From positions 806,001 to 870,000 of the forward strand of contig NZ_CP104209.1 of NCBI RefSeq assembly GCF_025244765.1: a stretch of DNA of 64,000 nucleotides. The letters run 5' to 3'. Below, piece by piece: positions 17,783 through 26,169 of this stretch. Numbering within the stretch: the first letter of the stretch is position 1; each line of letters starts with the position of its first letter. Under the pieces are notes generated by a model. That model was not told the DNA's origin. It saw only the letters and a program-made list of their open reading frames with translations, and ran no database searches. Position numbers and translations under genes: made by a program. This DNA is from Empedobacter stercoris. Its GTDB lineage: Bacteria; Bacteroidota; Bacteroidia; Flavobacteriales; Weeksellaceae.

Positions 17783-17790
17783 TAACTTTG
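17783..17790 (+). promoter_or_regulatory. -7 element of COG0523 GTPase gene
   Basis: TAACTTTG matches TAnnTTTG exactly, 23 bp before the ATG. I see no recognisable Zur-box palindrome. Confidence 0.45.
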
Positions 17791-17813
17791 TAAAACATTT
17801 TTAAGCATAAATT

Positions 17814-19052
17814 ATGGAAAATAGATTACCTGTAACGGTACTTTCTGGATTTCTTGGAAGCGGAAAAACGACACTTCTCAATCATATATTACACAACAAA
17901 AAAGGATTAAAAGTTGCGGTTATCGTAAACGACATGGGAGCGGTAAATATTGATGCACAAATGGTATCTCGTGAAAATGATTTGATTCAAACCGATGAAA
18001 AATTGGTTGAATTGAGCAATGGTTGTGTTTGTTGTGAATTGCGCGAAGATTTAATCGTTGAAATCGAAAAATTAGCAAAATCTGGCAAATATGATTACTT
18101 AGTAATCGAGAGCTCTGGTATTTCTGATCCAGGACCAATCGCACAATCATTAGATTTTGTTTCGCCTGATGGAAAAGTAGATTTACCAAAAGTTGCTCGT
18201 TTAGATACTTTGGTGACAGTAGTTGACGCTTATAATTTCTTCAAAAACTTAGGAACTGATGAAGATGTTTTTGATCGTGGATTTACAGAAAACAGAGAAG
18301 ATAATCGTCCAATTGTCAACTTATTAATTGATCAAATTGAATTCTCTAATATCATCATTCTAAACAAAATGGATTTAGTCGAAGAAGAAACCTTGATGAA
18401 TATCGAAGCATTTGTTGCAAAATTAAATCCTACGGCTAAAATAATTCCTGCAAGTTTTTCGCATGTTGAATTGACTGAAATATTAAATACAAATTTATTT
18501 GATTTCGAAAAAATTCAAGACATGGATGCGTGGGTAAAATTATTGGAAGAACAAGAGCACGAAGAGCATCACCACCATCATGATCACGAATGTGGAGCAG
18601 ATTGTACACATGAACATCACGATCATTTAGAAGAAAAATATGGAATGACTTCTTTTGTTTACAGACAAAAAATTCCGTTTCATGCAGAACGTTTTTTAAC
18701 GTATTTGAATGATGATTTCCCTGCTACTATTTACCGTTCGAAAGGATTATTTTGGTTAGCAAATCGTCCCGATGAAGCTATTTTCTTGAGTCAAGCTGGT
18801 GGTAGTATCCGAATTGATCCTGCGGGAGCTTGGTGGTGTTCGATGCCATATGACGAAAGAATTCAGTTTGCAGCTTATCAATTTAATCAAAAACAAATTG
18901 ATGCAAAATGGTCGAAGGAATGGGGAGATCGAATGATTGAACTTGTATTTATTGGGCAAGGATTAGATAAAGAAAAAATAACAGAAGAATTAAATTCTTG
19001 TTTATTAAACGAACAAGAAATTGCTGAATGGCAAGCAAAGCATAATTCATAA
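17814..19052 (+). CDS. COG0523 (CobW/ZNG1-like) GTP-dependent metal chaperone
   Basis: A 412-residue G3E GTPase. The P-loop is GFLGSGKTT, the metal-binding motif CVCC sits at [11 protein letters not shown], and a base-specificity NKMD follows at [11 protein letters not shown] linker rich in His and Cys ([20 protein letters not shown]) gives extra metal sites. The CobW C-terminal domain is seen from '[16 protein letters not shown]' and ends with [13 protein letters not shown] and GAWWCSMP. The family hands zinc (or cobalt) to client enzymes. The His-rich linker favours zinc, but the client is unknown and no Zur-type site was recognised. Confidence 0.88.
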   Translation: MENRLPVTVLSGFLGSGKTTLLNHILHNKKGLKVAVIVNDMGAVNIDAQMVSRENDLIQTDEKLVELSNGCVCCELREDLIVEIEKLAKSGKYDYLVIESSGISDPGPIAQSLDFVSPDGKVDLPKVARLDTLVTVVDAYNFFKNLGTDEDVFDRGFTENREDNRPIVNLLIDQIEFSNIIILNKMDLVEEETLMNIEAFVAKLNPTAKIIPASFSHVELTEILNTNLFDFEKIQDMDAWVKLLEEQEHEEHHHHHDHECGADCTHEHHDHLEEKYGMTSFVYRQKIPFHAERFLTYLNDDFPATIYRSKGLFWLANRPDEAIFLSQAGGSIRIDPAGAWWCSMPYDERIQFAAYQFNQKQIDAKWSKEWGDRMIELVFIGQGLDKEKITEELNSCLLNEQEIAEWQAKHNS

Positions 19053-19080
19053 AACTGTCATTTCATCAAAAAATTAATAA

Positions 19081-19120
19081 AACAACAAAGGCTGAAAGTA
19101 AACTTTCAGCCTTTGTTGTT
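19081..19120 (+). terminator. Long hairpin after COG0523 gene
   Basis: An 18-bp perfect stem (19081-19098 with 19103-19120; core AAAGGCTGAAAG) closed by a TAAA loop. The T-run is short, but the stem is strong. Confidence 0.75.
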
Positions 19121-19276
19121 TCTAAACATAAATTGTTTTTATTTTTTGTAAATTAGTCAAGACTAAAACAGCTATTTTCTTCGTTCAGAACCAAACAACA
19201 CTTAGCCTTTTATTTTCAACATCTTAATGAAATACATAAACGTTATCTTATATTATCTATACACAATACCTATAAT

Positions 19277-20209
19277 ATGAAAACAAAATATTATTTATTA
19301 ATTTGTTTATTAACTACATTTGGAATTAATGTTTCGGCACAAACAGGTCACATTAATAAAAGAATGTTTGAGATACCAAATTCTAAATTATCTTTATACA
19401 AACCAACAAATTATCAATTTTTTCCTGAATTATTTCGAATTCAATCTGATCAAGATAAATTTGTTCAAATATCAGAATTAGTAGGAGCTAATTATTTGGA
19501 AGGTAAAGAAAAGCTTCTACAGAAAATTAAAGGTACTAATGCACAAGTAACTCATAATTTAAAAATCAATAATTATGATGCCATTTTAATTGTTTCACCA
19601 CAAGAAGTTAAACAAATTACTCAAAATCTTCTATTATTTGGAGATGAAAATTTAACTGTTATGGTTGTAGGCATTTCTCCGATAAATGATAAATTGTCAC
19701 AAAAAGAAATTCAAGAAATATTATTATCTGTAAACTACAATAATAATATAAAATTTAAAGAACCTCTACTTCCGTTTACAATTAATCTAAAAGAATCAAA
19801 ATATAAATTAGCTAAAGTGTTAAGTGGATTAGCTTTCTTTACAGTTGGAGGTAAAGGATCTCCATTTGGAGATGAATTAATCAATAATTTTTCAGTACAA
19901 GTATTTCCTTCTAATTTCCCATTAATTGAAATGGAAAATTATTCAAAAAAATTCGTTAACGATTTATCTAATAATAATTTTAAAGAAAAGAATGTTAAAA
20001 TAATTAGTCAAAATTCTAAGACCTATACTGAAAGTAAAGATAAACTTTATGAAACAATTGTGAATTCTGAATATAAAGGTAAAAATCATCAAATGATTTT
20101 AATTCTAAAATCAACAGAAGATAAAACAATATTATTTTTAGGGACAGATTTAGAAGGAAATAATATCGAAATATTTAAAGATATTTTCAAAACCATTAAA
20201 CTTAAATAA
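19277..20209 (+). CDS. Hypothetical exported protein
   Basis: A 310-residue protein I do not recognise. It has a clear signal peptide (MKTKYYLLICLLTTFGINVSAQ). The mature part is mostly polar with alternating beta-like segments (LNLFGDENLTVMVVGISPIN-type stretches) and no cysteine, catalytic or repeat motif. Two halves look loosely similar in pattern ('ELFRIQSDQDKFVQISELVG' and 'NFSVQVFPSNFPLIEMENYS'), so a duplicated fold is possible. It stands alone, 224 bp after the preceding gene, and ends at a shared terminator with cydB. Confidence 0.65.
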   Translation: MKTKYYLLICLLTTFGINVSAQTGHINKRMFEIPNSKLSLYKPTNYQFFPELFRIQSDQDKFVQISELVGANYLEGKEKLLQKIKGTNAQVTHNLKINNYDAILIVSPQEVKQITQNLLLFGDENLTVMVVGISPINDKLSQKEIQEILLSVNYNNNIKFKEPLLPFTINLKESKYKLAKVLSGLAFFTVGGKGSPFGDELINNFSVQVFPSNFPLIEMENYSKKFVNDLSNNNFKEKNVKIISQNSKTYTESKDKLYETIVNSEYKGKNHQMILILKSTEDKTILFLGTDLEGNNIEIFKDIFKTIKLK

Positions 20210-20257
20210 CATCGTATTATTCAATATATTATTAATTTTAGAAAAATTAACAAAACC

Positions 20258-20287
20258 AAAAATCTCGCTATAACAGCGAGATTTTTT
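20258..20287. terminator. Bidirectional terminator between hypothetical gene and cydB
   Basis: AAAAATCTCGCT (20258-20269) pairs with AGCGAGATTTTT (20275-20286). A/T runs flank both sides, and it lies between two convergent genes. Confidence 0.85.
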
Positions 20288-21295
20288 CTATATTTTTTGT
20301 TTTTGATTGAATGAATAAATCAAGTAAAACAAGAATGGTAAAATAAATATCGAACCGAGTAATAATGCCCAAGCTAACATATTTATCGTACTCAACGCAC
20401 CGTAATCTGTTAATAAAGACAACGTTGATCCATCCTTGAATAAAACCAAATTTGGAAAGTGAGAATAAGTTGCCGCAAATAAAATCATCATCACAATAAT
20501 TCCTGCGTAAACTTTTAGCCATGTATCTTTCGCTTGATTTAATGATTTTAGTAGTAACACAATCGAAATTGAAGCGATACCAACTGCTATATATCCATAA
20601 ATCTCTGACGTTATCCAGCTAAATAACGGAATGTTTTTCCAAATTGAAACAGCAAAAACAAATGCGCCTGCTACAAAAATCAATGCGGTATAAATTTTCG
20701 CACGTTTTCTTAAAATCACTTTATCTTCATCATTTTTTACAGTTTGAATTGAATAAACCGAAGCCAAGAAAGCACAAATCACAACAGTGAATAAGCCAAC
20801 TGAAAAATTAAACCAAGTCAACCACGAAAAAATATAAGCATCTTGAAAAGTTTGCGCATTAACATCAATACTTCCCGAAACAATAGAACCAGCAATTATA
20901 CCTAAAAATAATGGTGTTACAACACTCGAATAAGTAAAAATTACATCATACAAATTGTGCCATTTATCATTAATTGCATCATAATTTCTGAAAGTAAACG
21001 ATGTTCCTCTTGCAATAATTCCCAATAACATGATTACTAACGGGATGTGCAAATAATTTGAGATTTCTGCATACATCTTAGGAAAACCAACAAATAAAAT
21101 AACAATGACAATGATTAACCACATGTGATTTGCCTCCCAAATTGGTCCAATCGAATTGTACATAATCTTCTGCGTTCTTTTTTTATAACTCTTTTCCGAA
21201 AATAATTCAACTATCCCTGCACCAAAATCAGCGCCTCCTAAAATGAGGTACAAACAGATGGCAACCCACAAAAATGCTATTACTACGTAAATCAT
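20288..21295 (-). CDS. cydB: Cytochrome bd ubiquinol oxidase subunit II
   Basis: A 335-residue integral membrane protein with about eight or nine helices. The start 'FLWVAICLYLILGGADFGAGI' contains the conserved GGADFGAG motif of CydB; 'SIGPIWEANHMWLI' and 'RGTSFTFRNY' are further family landmarks. With CydA it forms the high-affinity quinol oxidase that reduces oxygen to water. It follows cydA with a 3-bp gap, so the two are one operon. No cydX-like micro-ORF was noticed after it. Confidence 0.95.
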   Translation of the reverse strand: MIYVVIAFLWVAICLYLILGGADFGAGIVELFSEKSYKKRTQKIMYNSIGPIWEANHMWLIIVIVILFVGFPKMYAEISNYLHIPLVIMLLGIIARGTSFTFRNYDAINDKWHNLYDVIFTYSSVVTPLFLGIIAGSIVSGSIDVNAQTFQDAYIFSWLTWFNFSVGLFTVVICAFLASVYSIQTVKNDEDKVILRKRAKIYTALIFVAGAFVFAVSIWKNIPLFSWITSEIYGYIAVGIASISIVLLLKSLNQAKDTWLKVYAGIIVMMILFAATYSHFPNLVLFKDGSTLSLLTDYGALSTINMLAWALLLGSIFILPFLFYLIYSFNQKQKI

Positions 21296-21298
21296 ATT

Positions 21299-22636
21299 CT
21301 AATGTTTTTCTGGTTTATAATTTGGATCTTCAGGATCATAAAGTTGAGCAACCATTTGTATTTGTCTATTCATTAAAAAGACCAAAATAATAGATAAGGT
21401 AATAAATACAAACGTAAAAATGTAAAACGAATATTGGATACCAGGCATTGGTGTTACTGAATCTACCGTTCGCATGATTCCATAAATAATCCATGGTTGA
21501 CGCCCCACTTCTGTCACCGTCCAACCTGCTTCCAAAGCAATGTAACCAAATGGTGTTGCAATCATAAATAATTTATAAAACCATCTTTTTGATAACCAAT
21601 CTTTCTTGAAAAAATGAGCAATCAAATAAATTATCGCAATTCCCATCATCAACATTCCAAATGTAATCATTATTTGAAATGCGTAATGAACTATCGCAAC
21701 CGGTGGCCATTCATCTTTCGGAAATTCTTCTAAACCTTTGACAGCTGTTTTAAAATCTGAATGAACCAAAAAACTTAATACACCTGGAACTTTTATTGCG
21801 TATTTGATTTCTTCATTATCTTCATCCACTATTCCCCCTAAAACAAATGGCGCACTTTCTTCTGTTTTGAAATGCGCTTCCATTGCAGCTAATTTTATTG
21901 GTTGACGTTCTGCTACATCTTTCGCTGAAATATCACCACTTAAAGGCGCTAATAAAGCAGCAACAATAGCTAAAACGGAACTAATTTTGAACGCTTCTCG
22001 ATGAAAATTTACATTCTTCCCCTTCAAAATCAAATAAGCATGTAAACCTGCAACTGCAAAACCTGTTGCACAAAAAGCAGCAATCGTCATGTGCAAAGCT
22101 TGAGAAAACCAAGCATCATTGAACATCGCTTTTACTGGATCAATGTTAAGGTATTCGCCATTTACAAAATCAAAACCAGAAGGTGAATTCATCCAAGCAT
22201 TTGCTGCTACAACCAAAATACCTGAAGCTAAACCACTAACACCAACGATTACACCACAAATCCAATGAAACCATTTATTAAATTTGTCCCATCCGTAAAG
22301 AAAAAAACCAAGCGCAATAGCTTCAATAAAAAAAGCTGTTCCTTCTAACGAAAAAGGCATTCCGAAAATTGGCCCAGCGTGTTCCATAAATTTAGGAAAC
22401 AATAATCCTAACTCAAACGAAAGCATTGTACCAGAAACTGCTCCCGTAGCAAATAAAATTGCAACTCCCTTACTCCAAGCTTTGGTTAACCCTTTGTAAA
22501 TTTCGTTTTTAGTTTTGAGGTATTTGTAGTGAGCGATTGCCATCATAAACGGCATCACCATTCCAACACACGAAAAAACAATGTGAAAGGCAAGCGACAT
22601 CGCCATTTGACTTCTGGCAGCAATAAAATCGTCCAT
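21299..22636 (-). CDS. cydA: Cytochrome bd ubiquinol oxidase subunit I
   Basis: A 445-residue membrane subunit carrying hemes b558, b595 and d. Visible residues: His18 in SLAFHIVFSCVGM (an axial ligand), a second His in SQALHMTIAAF, and the glutamate-bearing 'LEGTAFFIEAIALGFFLYG'. The Q-loop that binds quinol is of the short type (between 'LAPLSGDISAKDVAERQP' and 'VAIVHYAFQIMI'). A longer frame starting at 22744 is rejected because the upstream gene's terminator lies in it; ATG 22636 gives the usual start MDDFIAARSQMAMSLAFH. Confidence 0.95.
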   Translation of the reverse strand: MDDFIAARSQMAMSLAFHIVFSCVGMVMPFMMAIAHYKYLKTKNEIYKGLTKAWSKGVAILFATGAVSGTMLSFELGLLFPKFMEHAGPIFGMPFSLEGTAFFIEAIALGFFLYGWDKFNKWFHWICGVIVGVSGLASGILVVAANAWMNSPSGFDFVNGEYLNIDPVKAMFNDAWFSQALHMTIAAFCATGFAVAGLHAYLILKGKNVNFHREAFKISSVLAIVAALLAPLSGDISAKDVAERQPIKLAAMEAHFKTEESAPFVLGGIVDEDNEEIKYAIKVPGVLSFLVHSDFKTAVKGLEEFPKDEWPPVAIVHYAFQIMITFGMLMMGIAIIYLIAHFFKKDWLSKRWFYKLFMIATPFGYIALEAGWTVTEVGRQPWIIYGIMRTVDSVTPMPGIQYSFYIFTFVFITLSIILVFLMNRQIQMVAQLYDPEDPNYKPEKH

Positions 22637-22675
22637 AAGTAGTTGTTTATAATTTGTTTGTTGGTTAAAGTTACT

Positions 22676-22715
22676 AAATAAAAAGAGGCAATTCGATTTT
22701 GAATTGCCTCTTTTT
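22676..22715 (-). terminator. Terminator between small lipoprotein gene and cydA
   Basis: A 15-bp perfect stem (22680-22694 with 22701-22715, core GAGGCAATTC). On the minus strand the T-run continues towards cydA. Confidence 0.85.
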
Positions 22716-22740
22716 ATATGATTTTGATTATATGTGATTT

Positions 22741-23100
22741 TCAAAAATTATTCAAATAATCTACATTCGGTATTTGATAAACTTTATTACTATCAAAATT
22801 TTTAATTTTATTACCCCTTACCATAATTCTTTTAGTTCCAGACTCTGTTGAAAAAATAATTTGAAAATCTTCATCAAAATTTTTAGAATCTATTTGTTTA
22901 GCTTTATTTAAAATAACTAAAAGTTGTTTTATCTGATTGTCATTTAATTGTTTTATTTCTGAAAATTTTCCATTTGAATTACTATCAGGTCTTTCTAATA
23001 TAACTTCTTTAATTTCATTAATATTAGATGGATAATTTAACCTATCAATATTTGAACATGAAATTATAAATAGAAAAAGTAAAACAATCTTGATATACAT
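22741..23100 (-). CDS. Hypothetical small lipoprotein
   Basis: A 119-residue protein I do not recognise. The leader MYIKIVLLFLFIISCSN ends in a lipobox IISC. The mature part is lysine/asparagine-rich with a run 'LNDNQIKQLLVILNKAKQID' that looks helical and beta-strand-like pieces after it. It ends at its own terminator before cydA and starts 18 bp after the desaturase stop, so it may share that transcript. Confidence 0.65.
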   Translation of the reverse strand: MYIKIVLLFLFIISCSNIDRLNYPSNINEIKEVILERPDSNSNGKFSEIKQLNDNQIKQLLVILNKAKQIDSKNFDEDFQIIFSTESGTKRIMVRGNKIKNFDSNKVYQIPNVDYLNNF

Positions 23101-23118
23101 CTTAATAAAATTGATTTT

Positions 23119-24120
23119 CTATTTAGCTGTCGCAGGAACTAACCACTTGAATTGTGGTCCTACTTCAGGAATTACAATACGTTGCGAAATTCTATCCATT
23201 CTATCTGGGAATTTCATGATATAATCTCTTGCTTTTTCAGCCTCAGCATTCAATCCAGAGATTTTATCTAATTGCCAAGCTTCAATTAATTTTCGCATAA
23301 TATCGATGTAATCAAACGCTGTGTACACACCAATGCGTTGCGCTGCATCTGAAAACGCATCAAACAAAGTTCCTCTTTCTTCACCAGAAGCTCTTAAGAA
23401 ATGCGCTGGCATTACAATTTTAAGTTTGAACATATGTTGAACAGCTAACATCATTTCAGAAGGATCAGCTTCGAAGATACGACGAACGAACTCTGTGTAA
23501 GCTAAATGGTGACGCATTTCATCTCCTGCAATAATTTTACACATACGCGATAATTTTTTCGCTCCGTATTTTTTTGCAATTGCTGATACATTATTGTGCG
23601 ATACATAAGTTGCTAATTCTTGAAAACTTGTGTAAACAAAGTTTTTGTAAGGATCGTGTGCTGTTCCAATGTCGAAACCGTCATTTATCAAATGTTGCGT
23701 TGTTACTTCAACCTCGCGCATATTGATACGTCCTGATAAATACAAAAATTTATTCAAAACATCACCGTGACGATTTTCCTCTCCTGTCCAATGGCGAATC
23801 CATTTTGCCCAACCATTTTCTAGGTAATTTCCTTCTTCATCTACCACACCGTCCATTTGCATCAACCAAGATTCGTAGGTTGGCAAAGCTTCCTCGGTAA
23901 TGGTATCACCAATCAATGTAATCCAGAAATCATCTGGCAAATCTTTCGAAAGCTCTTGTAATTCTTTGATTTCGTCAAAAAAAGAGTCAGATTGCGAATT
24001 CGGTAAAAAATCTGTTGGTTGCCAAATTTTATCGGCTGGAACTAAGAATTTGTCCATATAAGCATCAATATCTTTCTCAAGAAATTGCATTACTTCCAGG
24101 CGAACATTATTTATTGACAT
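23119..24120 (-). CDS. Acyl-ACP desaturase (soluble, plant-type)
   Basis: A 333-residue di-iron enzyme (fatty acid desaturase type 2). The two iron-binding E-x-x-H motifs are visible as EENRHGD (about residue 130) and DEMRHH (about residue 217). The acidic ligand upstream lies around the EALPTYESWL segment. It introduces a double bond into acyl-ACP using oxygen and ferredoxin, adjusting membrane fluidity. It is 9 bp downstream of plsC, so desaturation and acyl transfer to phospholipid are encoded together. No ferredoxin partner is nearby. Confidence 0.9.
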   Translation of the reverse strand: MSINNVRLEVMQFLEKDIDAYMDKFLVPADKIWQPTDFLPNSQSDSFFDEIKELQELSKDLPDDFWITLIGDTITEEALPTYESWLMQMDGVVDEEGNYLENGWAKWIRHWTGEENRHGDVLNKFLYLSGRINMREVEVTTQHLINDGFDIGTAHDPYKNFVYTSFQELATYVSHNNVSAIAKKYGAKKLSRMCKIIAGDEMRHHLAYTEFVRRIFEADPSEMMLAVQHMFKLKIVMPAHFLRASGEERGTLFDAFSDAAQRIGVYTAFDYIDIMRKLIEAWQLDKISGLNAEAEKARDYIMKFPDRMDRISQRIVIPEVGPQFKWLVPATAK

Positions 24121-24129
24121 ATAATTATT

Positions 24130-24867
24130 TTATGCGGTTATACTACTTTTTACAGTTTTTTCGGTAAGCTCGAATATTTCATCAAACTTATAGTCACTCA
24201 CTTTTAAGGGTTTATGGTATTGTATCGTTACTTTCGCGCCCAAATACATCGGGAATTTACCCCACTTTTCTATTTCCCACGTATTATTTAGCGTAACGGG
24301 AACAACATAAGCGTCTTTAGCATATTTCGTCAAAACTTTCAATCCATTTTCTTTGAAAGCCTTTGGTACTCCATTTTTGCTTCTTGTACCTTCTGGAAAA
24401 ATAATAGCTGAATAATTATTTTTCTGAATGTATTGCGCTAATTTTTTTATTTCCTCTATTGCTTGTTTTCCGTTCTTACGATCGATTAATGCAGAACCTC
24501 CATGCGTTAAATTGTACGATACACTGGGAATTCCTTTTCCCAATTCTATTTTCGAAATAAACTTAGGATGATAATCAGCCAAATCATATTCCAACGGAGA
24601 AATATCATACATACTTTGGTGATTACTCACAAAAATCAATGGTACATTTTGTTTCAAATTTTCTCTTCCTTTATAGGTATACGTTGTACCCAAAATTCTT
24701 GTCCAAAAAACCAAAAGACCATTCATCACTTTTACACTTTTGTGATGAGCAGCATAACCTCCCAAATTGTAGCACAACCATTGCACAACATGCATTACCA
24801 ACAACGTTAATCCATAAAAAATATAAAAGATTATAGATAACGGATAACTTAAAATTTTCTTCAACAT
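24130..24867 (-). CDS. plsC: 1-acylglycerol-3-phosphate O-acyltransferase (PlsC-like)
   Basis: A 245-residue acyltransferase. An N-terminal membrane helix (LSYPLSIIFYIFYGLTLLVM) precedes the catalytic blocks: VSNHQSMYDI (HX4D motif, here NHQSMYD), GSALIDRKNG and FPEGTRSKNG. It makes phosphatidic acid from lysophosphatidic acid at the inner membrane. A longer frame from TTG 24882 overlaps a perfect -7 box, so ATG 24867 is preferred. It shares an operon with the acyl-ACP desaturase. Specificity within the PlsC superfamily cannot be proved from sequence. Confidence 0.85.
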   Translation of the reverse strand: MLKKILSYPLSIIFYIFYGLTLLVMHVVQWLCYNLGGYAAHHKSVKVMNGLLVFWTRILGTTYTYKGRENLKQNVPLIFVSNHQSMYDISPLEYDLADYHPKFISKIELGKGIPSVSYNLTHGGSALIDRKNGKQAIEEIKKLAQYIQKNNYSAIIFPEGTRSKNGVPKAFKENGLKVLTKYAKDAYVVPVTLNNTWEIEKWGKFPMYLGAKVTIQYHKPLKVSDYKFDEIFELTEKTVKSSITA

Positions 24868-24879
24868 TAGAAATTTAGA

Positions 24880-24887
24880 CAAATTTA
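24880..24887 (-). promoter_or_regulatory. -7 element of plsC-desaturase operon
   Basis: The complement reads TAAATTTG, an exact TAnnTTTG match, 12 bp before ATG 24867. Confidence 0.4.
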
Positions 24888-24928
24888 ATAAAAAATTATG
24901 CTAAGCATAATATATTTTTCTAGGCGAT

Positions 24929-25330
24929 TTACTTTATTAATTTCAAAGTTAGCTTTTCTTGATGAGCTTCATCATAAAAAGTAATTTGATTTGATGATTT
25001 TACTTTAAAATATGCAGTTTTTTGCAAATTTTGAATCAAATTTTGAGGAATTTCGCAATCAGAATTCACTTGTTTTAAATGATTAAAAATTATAGCTTGA
25101 TCTATTTTAGTATAATCAGCCGTAATAATTCCGCAAACCGTTTTCATTACCATTTTTTTCGTTGCATCTTCAAAAATAATGTAATCTACTCCATCATTTA
25201 TATTCCATTTACCCGACAAATCGCTAATTTCTGAAGTCACAACTTTAGTTTCGGAAACTGTTTTGGTTGGTAAACAACTTGTTAATCCTAAAACAAAAAA
25301 CAAAAGTATTGCTTGAATTGTATATTTCAC
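24929..25330 (-). CDS. META-like domain lipoprotein
   Basis: A 133-residue lipoprotein with lipobox LTSC (cysteine at about residue 19), starting at GTG 25330. The mature part reads DLSGKWNIND...IIFEDATKKM...CGIITADYTKIDQAIIF...DCEIPQNLIQNLQKTAYFKV, which is the small beta-barrel pattern of META/HslJ-like proteins with its pair of cysteines. Members are linked to envelope stress or secretion, but no role is established here. It is divergent from the 83-residue gene at 25431. Confidence 0.65.
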   Translation of the reverse strand: MKYTIQAILLFFVLGLTSCLPTKTVSETKVVTSEISDLSGKWNINDGVDYIIFEDATKKMVMKTVCGIITADYTKIDQAIIFNHLKQVNSDCEIPQNLIQNLQKTAYFKVKSSNQITFYDEAHQEKLTLKLIK

Positions 25331-25430
25331 ATGGTTTTATTTGTAACGAAGGTAGAAATATTTTTGACTAATTTGAATTGATTTTTTAATATTAGTTTTT
25401 ATTTAGAAATTTGTAGTTAAAATAAAATTC

Positions 25431-25682
25431 ATGGCGAACACTAAAAAAGGAGAAGTTTTTACAGATACAAATAATGTAAAAAAAGTAAGAATAGAGCGTA
25501 AGCCAAGCTTTCCTAAAATTTACTTTTTAACGGATGATTGTCAATTTATTGAAGACGGATTATACGAATTAGACTTCTTTGAAACGCCAAATGTAACTGA
25601 GTTCAAATCAGAATTAAATCCAACTATTCCTTCTATTAATTTTAAGCAATTGAGTGAAAAAGGTAAAAACTTTTTAAAATAA
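25431..25682 (+). CDS. Hypothetical small protein (83 aa)
   Basis: I do not recognise this protein. It has no signal peptide or membrane segment and is rich in Lys, Phe and Glu (KVRIERKPSFPKIYFLTDDC, then LYELDFFETPNV). The start ATG 25431 fits the position after a divergent gene. It is followed by a strong terminator shared with the tRNA cluster. Confidence 0.55.
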   Translation: MANTKKGEVFTDTNNVKKVRIERKPSFPKIYFLTDDCQFIEDGLYELDFFETPNVTEFKSELNPTIPSINFKQLSEKGKNFLK

Positions 25683-25697
25683 TTTTTTATTAAAGAT

Positions 25698-25729
25698 AAA
25701 AATCCACTTAGAAAATCTAAGTGGATTTT
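25698..25729. terminator. Bidirectional terminator between the 83-aa gene and tRNA cluster
   Basis: AAAATCCACTTAGA and TCTAAGTGGATTTT form a 14-bp perfect stem with a 3-nt loop. A/T runs are present on both sides, and it lies directly after tRNA-Arg on the minus strand. Confidence 0.85.
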
Positions 25730-25730
25730 G

Positions 25731-25804
25731 TGATCCAGTCAGGATTCGAACCTGAGACCTACTGCTTAGAAGGCAGTTGCTCTATCCAGCTGAGCTACTG
25801 GACC
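25731..25804 (-). tRNA. tRNA-Arg (anticodon TCT)
   Basis: The complement folds as a cloverleaf: acceptor GGTCCAG/CTGGATC (one G-T pair), anticodon stem CTGCC/GGCAG-type around loop CTTCTAA with anticodon TCT, and T-arm with GGTTCGAATCC. The 3' CCA is not encoded. Confidence 0.93.
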
Positions 25805-25831
25805 ATTCCAAAATTTTATCTCTAAAATTCG

Positions 25832-25906
25832 TCGGGGTGGCAGGATTCGAACCTGCGACCTCCTGCTCCCAAAGCAGGCGCGATAACCGGGCTACGCTAC
25901 ACCCCG
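25832..25906 (-). tRNA. tRNA-Pro (anticodon TGG)
   Basis: Acceptor CGGGGTG/CACCCCG pairs perfectly. The anticodon loop TTTGGGA lies in stem CCTGC/GCAGG with anticodon TGG, and the T-arm is GGTTCGAATCC. The 3' CCA is not encoded. It is in tandem with the other two tRNAs. Confidence 0.93.
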
Positions 25907-25937
25907 AAAAGTATTTTTATTTAAAACTTAAAAAAAG

Positions 25938-26021
25938 CGGAGAGACAGGGACTCGAACCCTGGCATCGGTTACCCGATGACAGATTAGCAATCTGCTCCA
26001 TTACCGCTCTGGCACCTCTCC
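25938..26021 (-). tRNA. tRNA-Ser (anticodon GCT)
   Basis: A class II tRNA of 84 nt with a long variable arm (CATCGG-GTAA-CCGATG). Anticodon loop TTGCTAA gives GCT; the T-arm reads GGTTCGAGTCC. The acceptor is GGAGAGG/TCTCTCC with discriminator G. It is the first gene of the three-tRNA transcript. Confidence 0.93.
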
Positions 26022-26030
26022 TACTTTTAA

Positions 26031-26057
26031 TATAAGACATTCAGAAAATGTCTTATA
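26031..26057 (-). repeat. 11-bp inverted repeat in leader of tRNA operon
   Basis: TATAAGACATT (26031-26041) and AATGTCTTATA (26047-26057) form a perfect hairpin with a 5-nt loop, between the promoter and the 5' end of tRNA-Ser. Confidence 0.85.
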
Positions 26058-26066
26058 AAGCGGTTG

Positions 26067-26097
26067 CAAATATAATCTGACTTTTATTGCAAAACAA
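26067..26097 (-). promoter_or_regulatory. Bacteroidota promoter for tRNA cluster
   Basis: On the minus strand TTG (complement of 26095-26097), 20 bp, then TATATTTG (complement of 26067-26074) fits the consensus and lies about 45 bp before tRNA-Ser. Confidence 0.6.
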
Positions 26098-26104
26098 GTC
26101 TTTT

Positions 26105-26138
26105 TTGAAAAAAAATCCAAATATTTGGCTTAATTTTG
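26105..26138 (+). promoter_or_regulatory. Promoter of amidase gene
   Basis: TTG 26105-26107, 23 bp, TAATTTTG 26131-26138 match the consensus, 31 bp before the ATG. It is divergent from and close to the tRNA promoter. Confidence 0.5.
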
Positions 26139-26169
26139 GCTACTCAAAAGACTATTTAGAACTAAAAGA

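Noticed and set aside
18565-18635. CAT/CAC-rich tract as a microsatellite
   Set aside because: It encodes the His-rich metal-binding linker of the COG0523 protein, with mixed codons and Cys/Asp interspersed.
22637-22744. N-terminal extension of CydA by 36 residues
   Set aside because: The upstream gene's 15-bp terminator hairpin lies in it, and the family start MDDFIAARSQ is at 22636.
25777-25980. Open frame of 67 codons on the plus strand (contains GVAGFEPATSCSQSRR)
   Set aside because: It lies antisense across three tRNA genes. This peptide is a familiar spurious product of antisense tRNA sequence.
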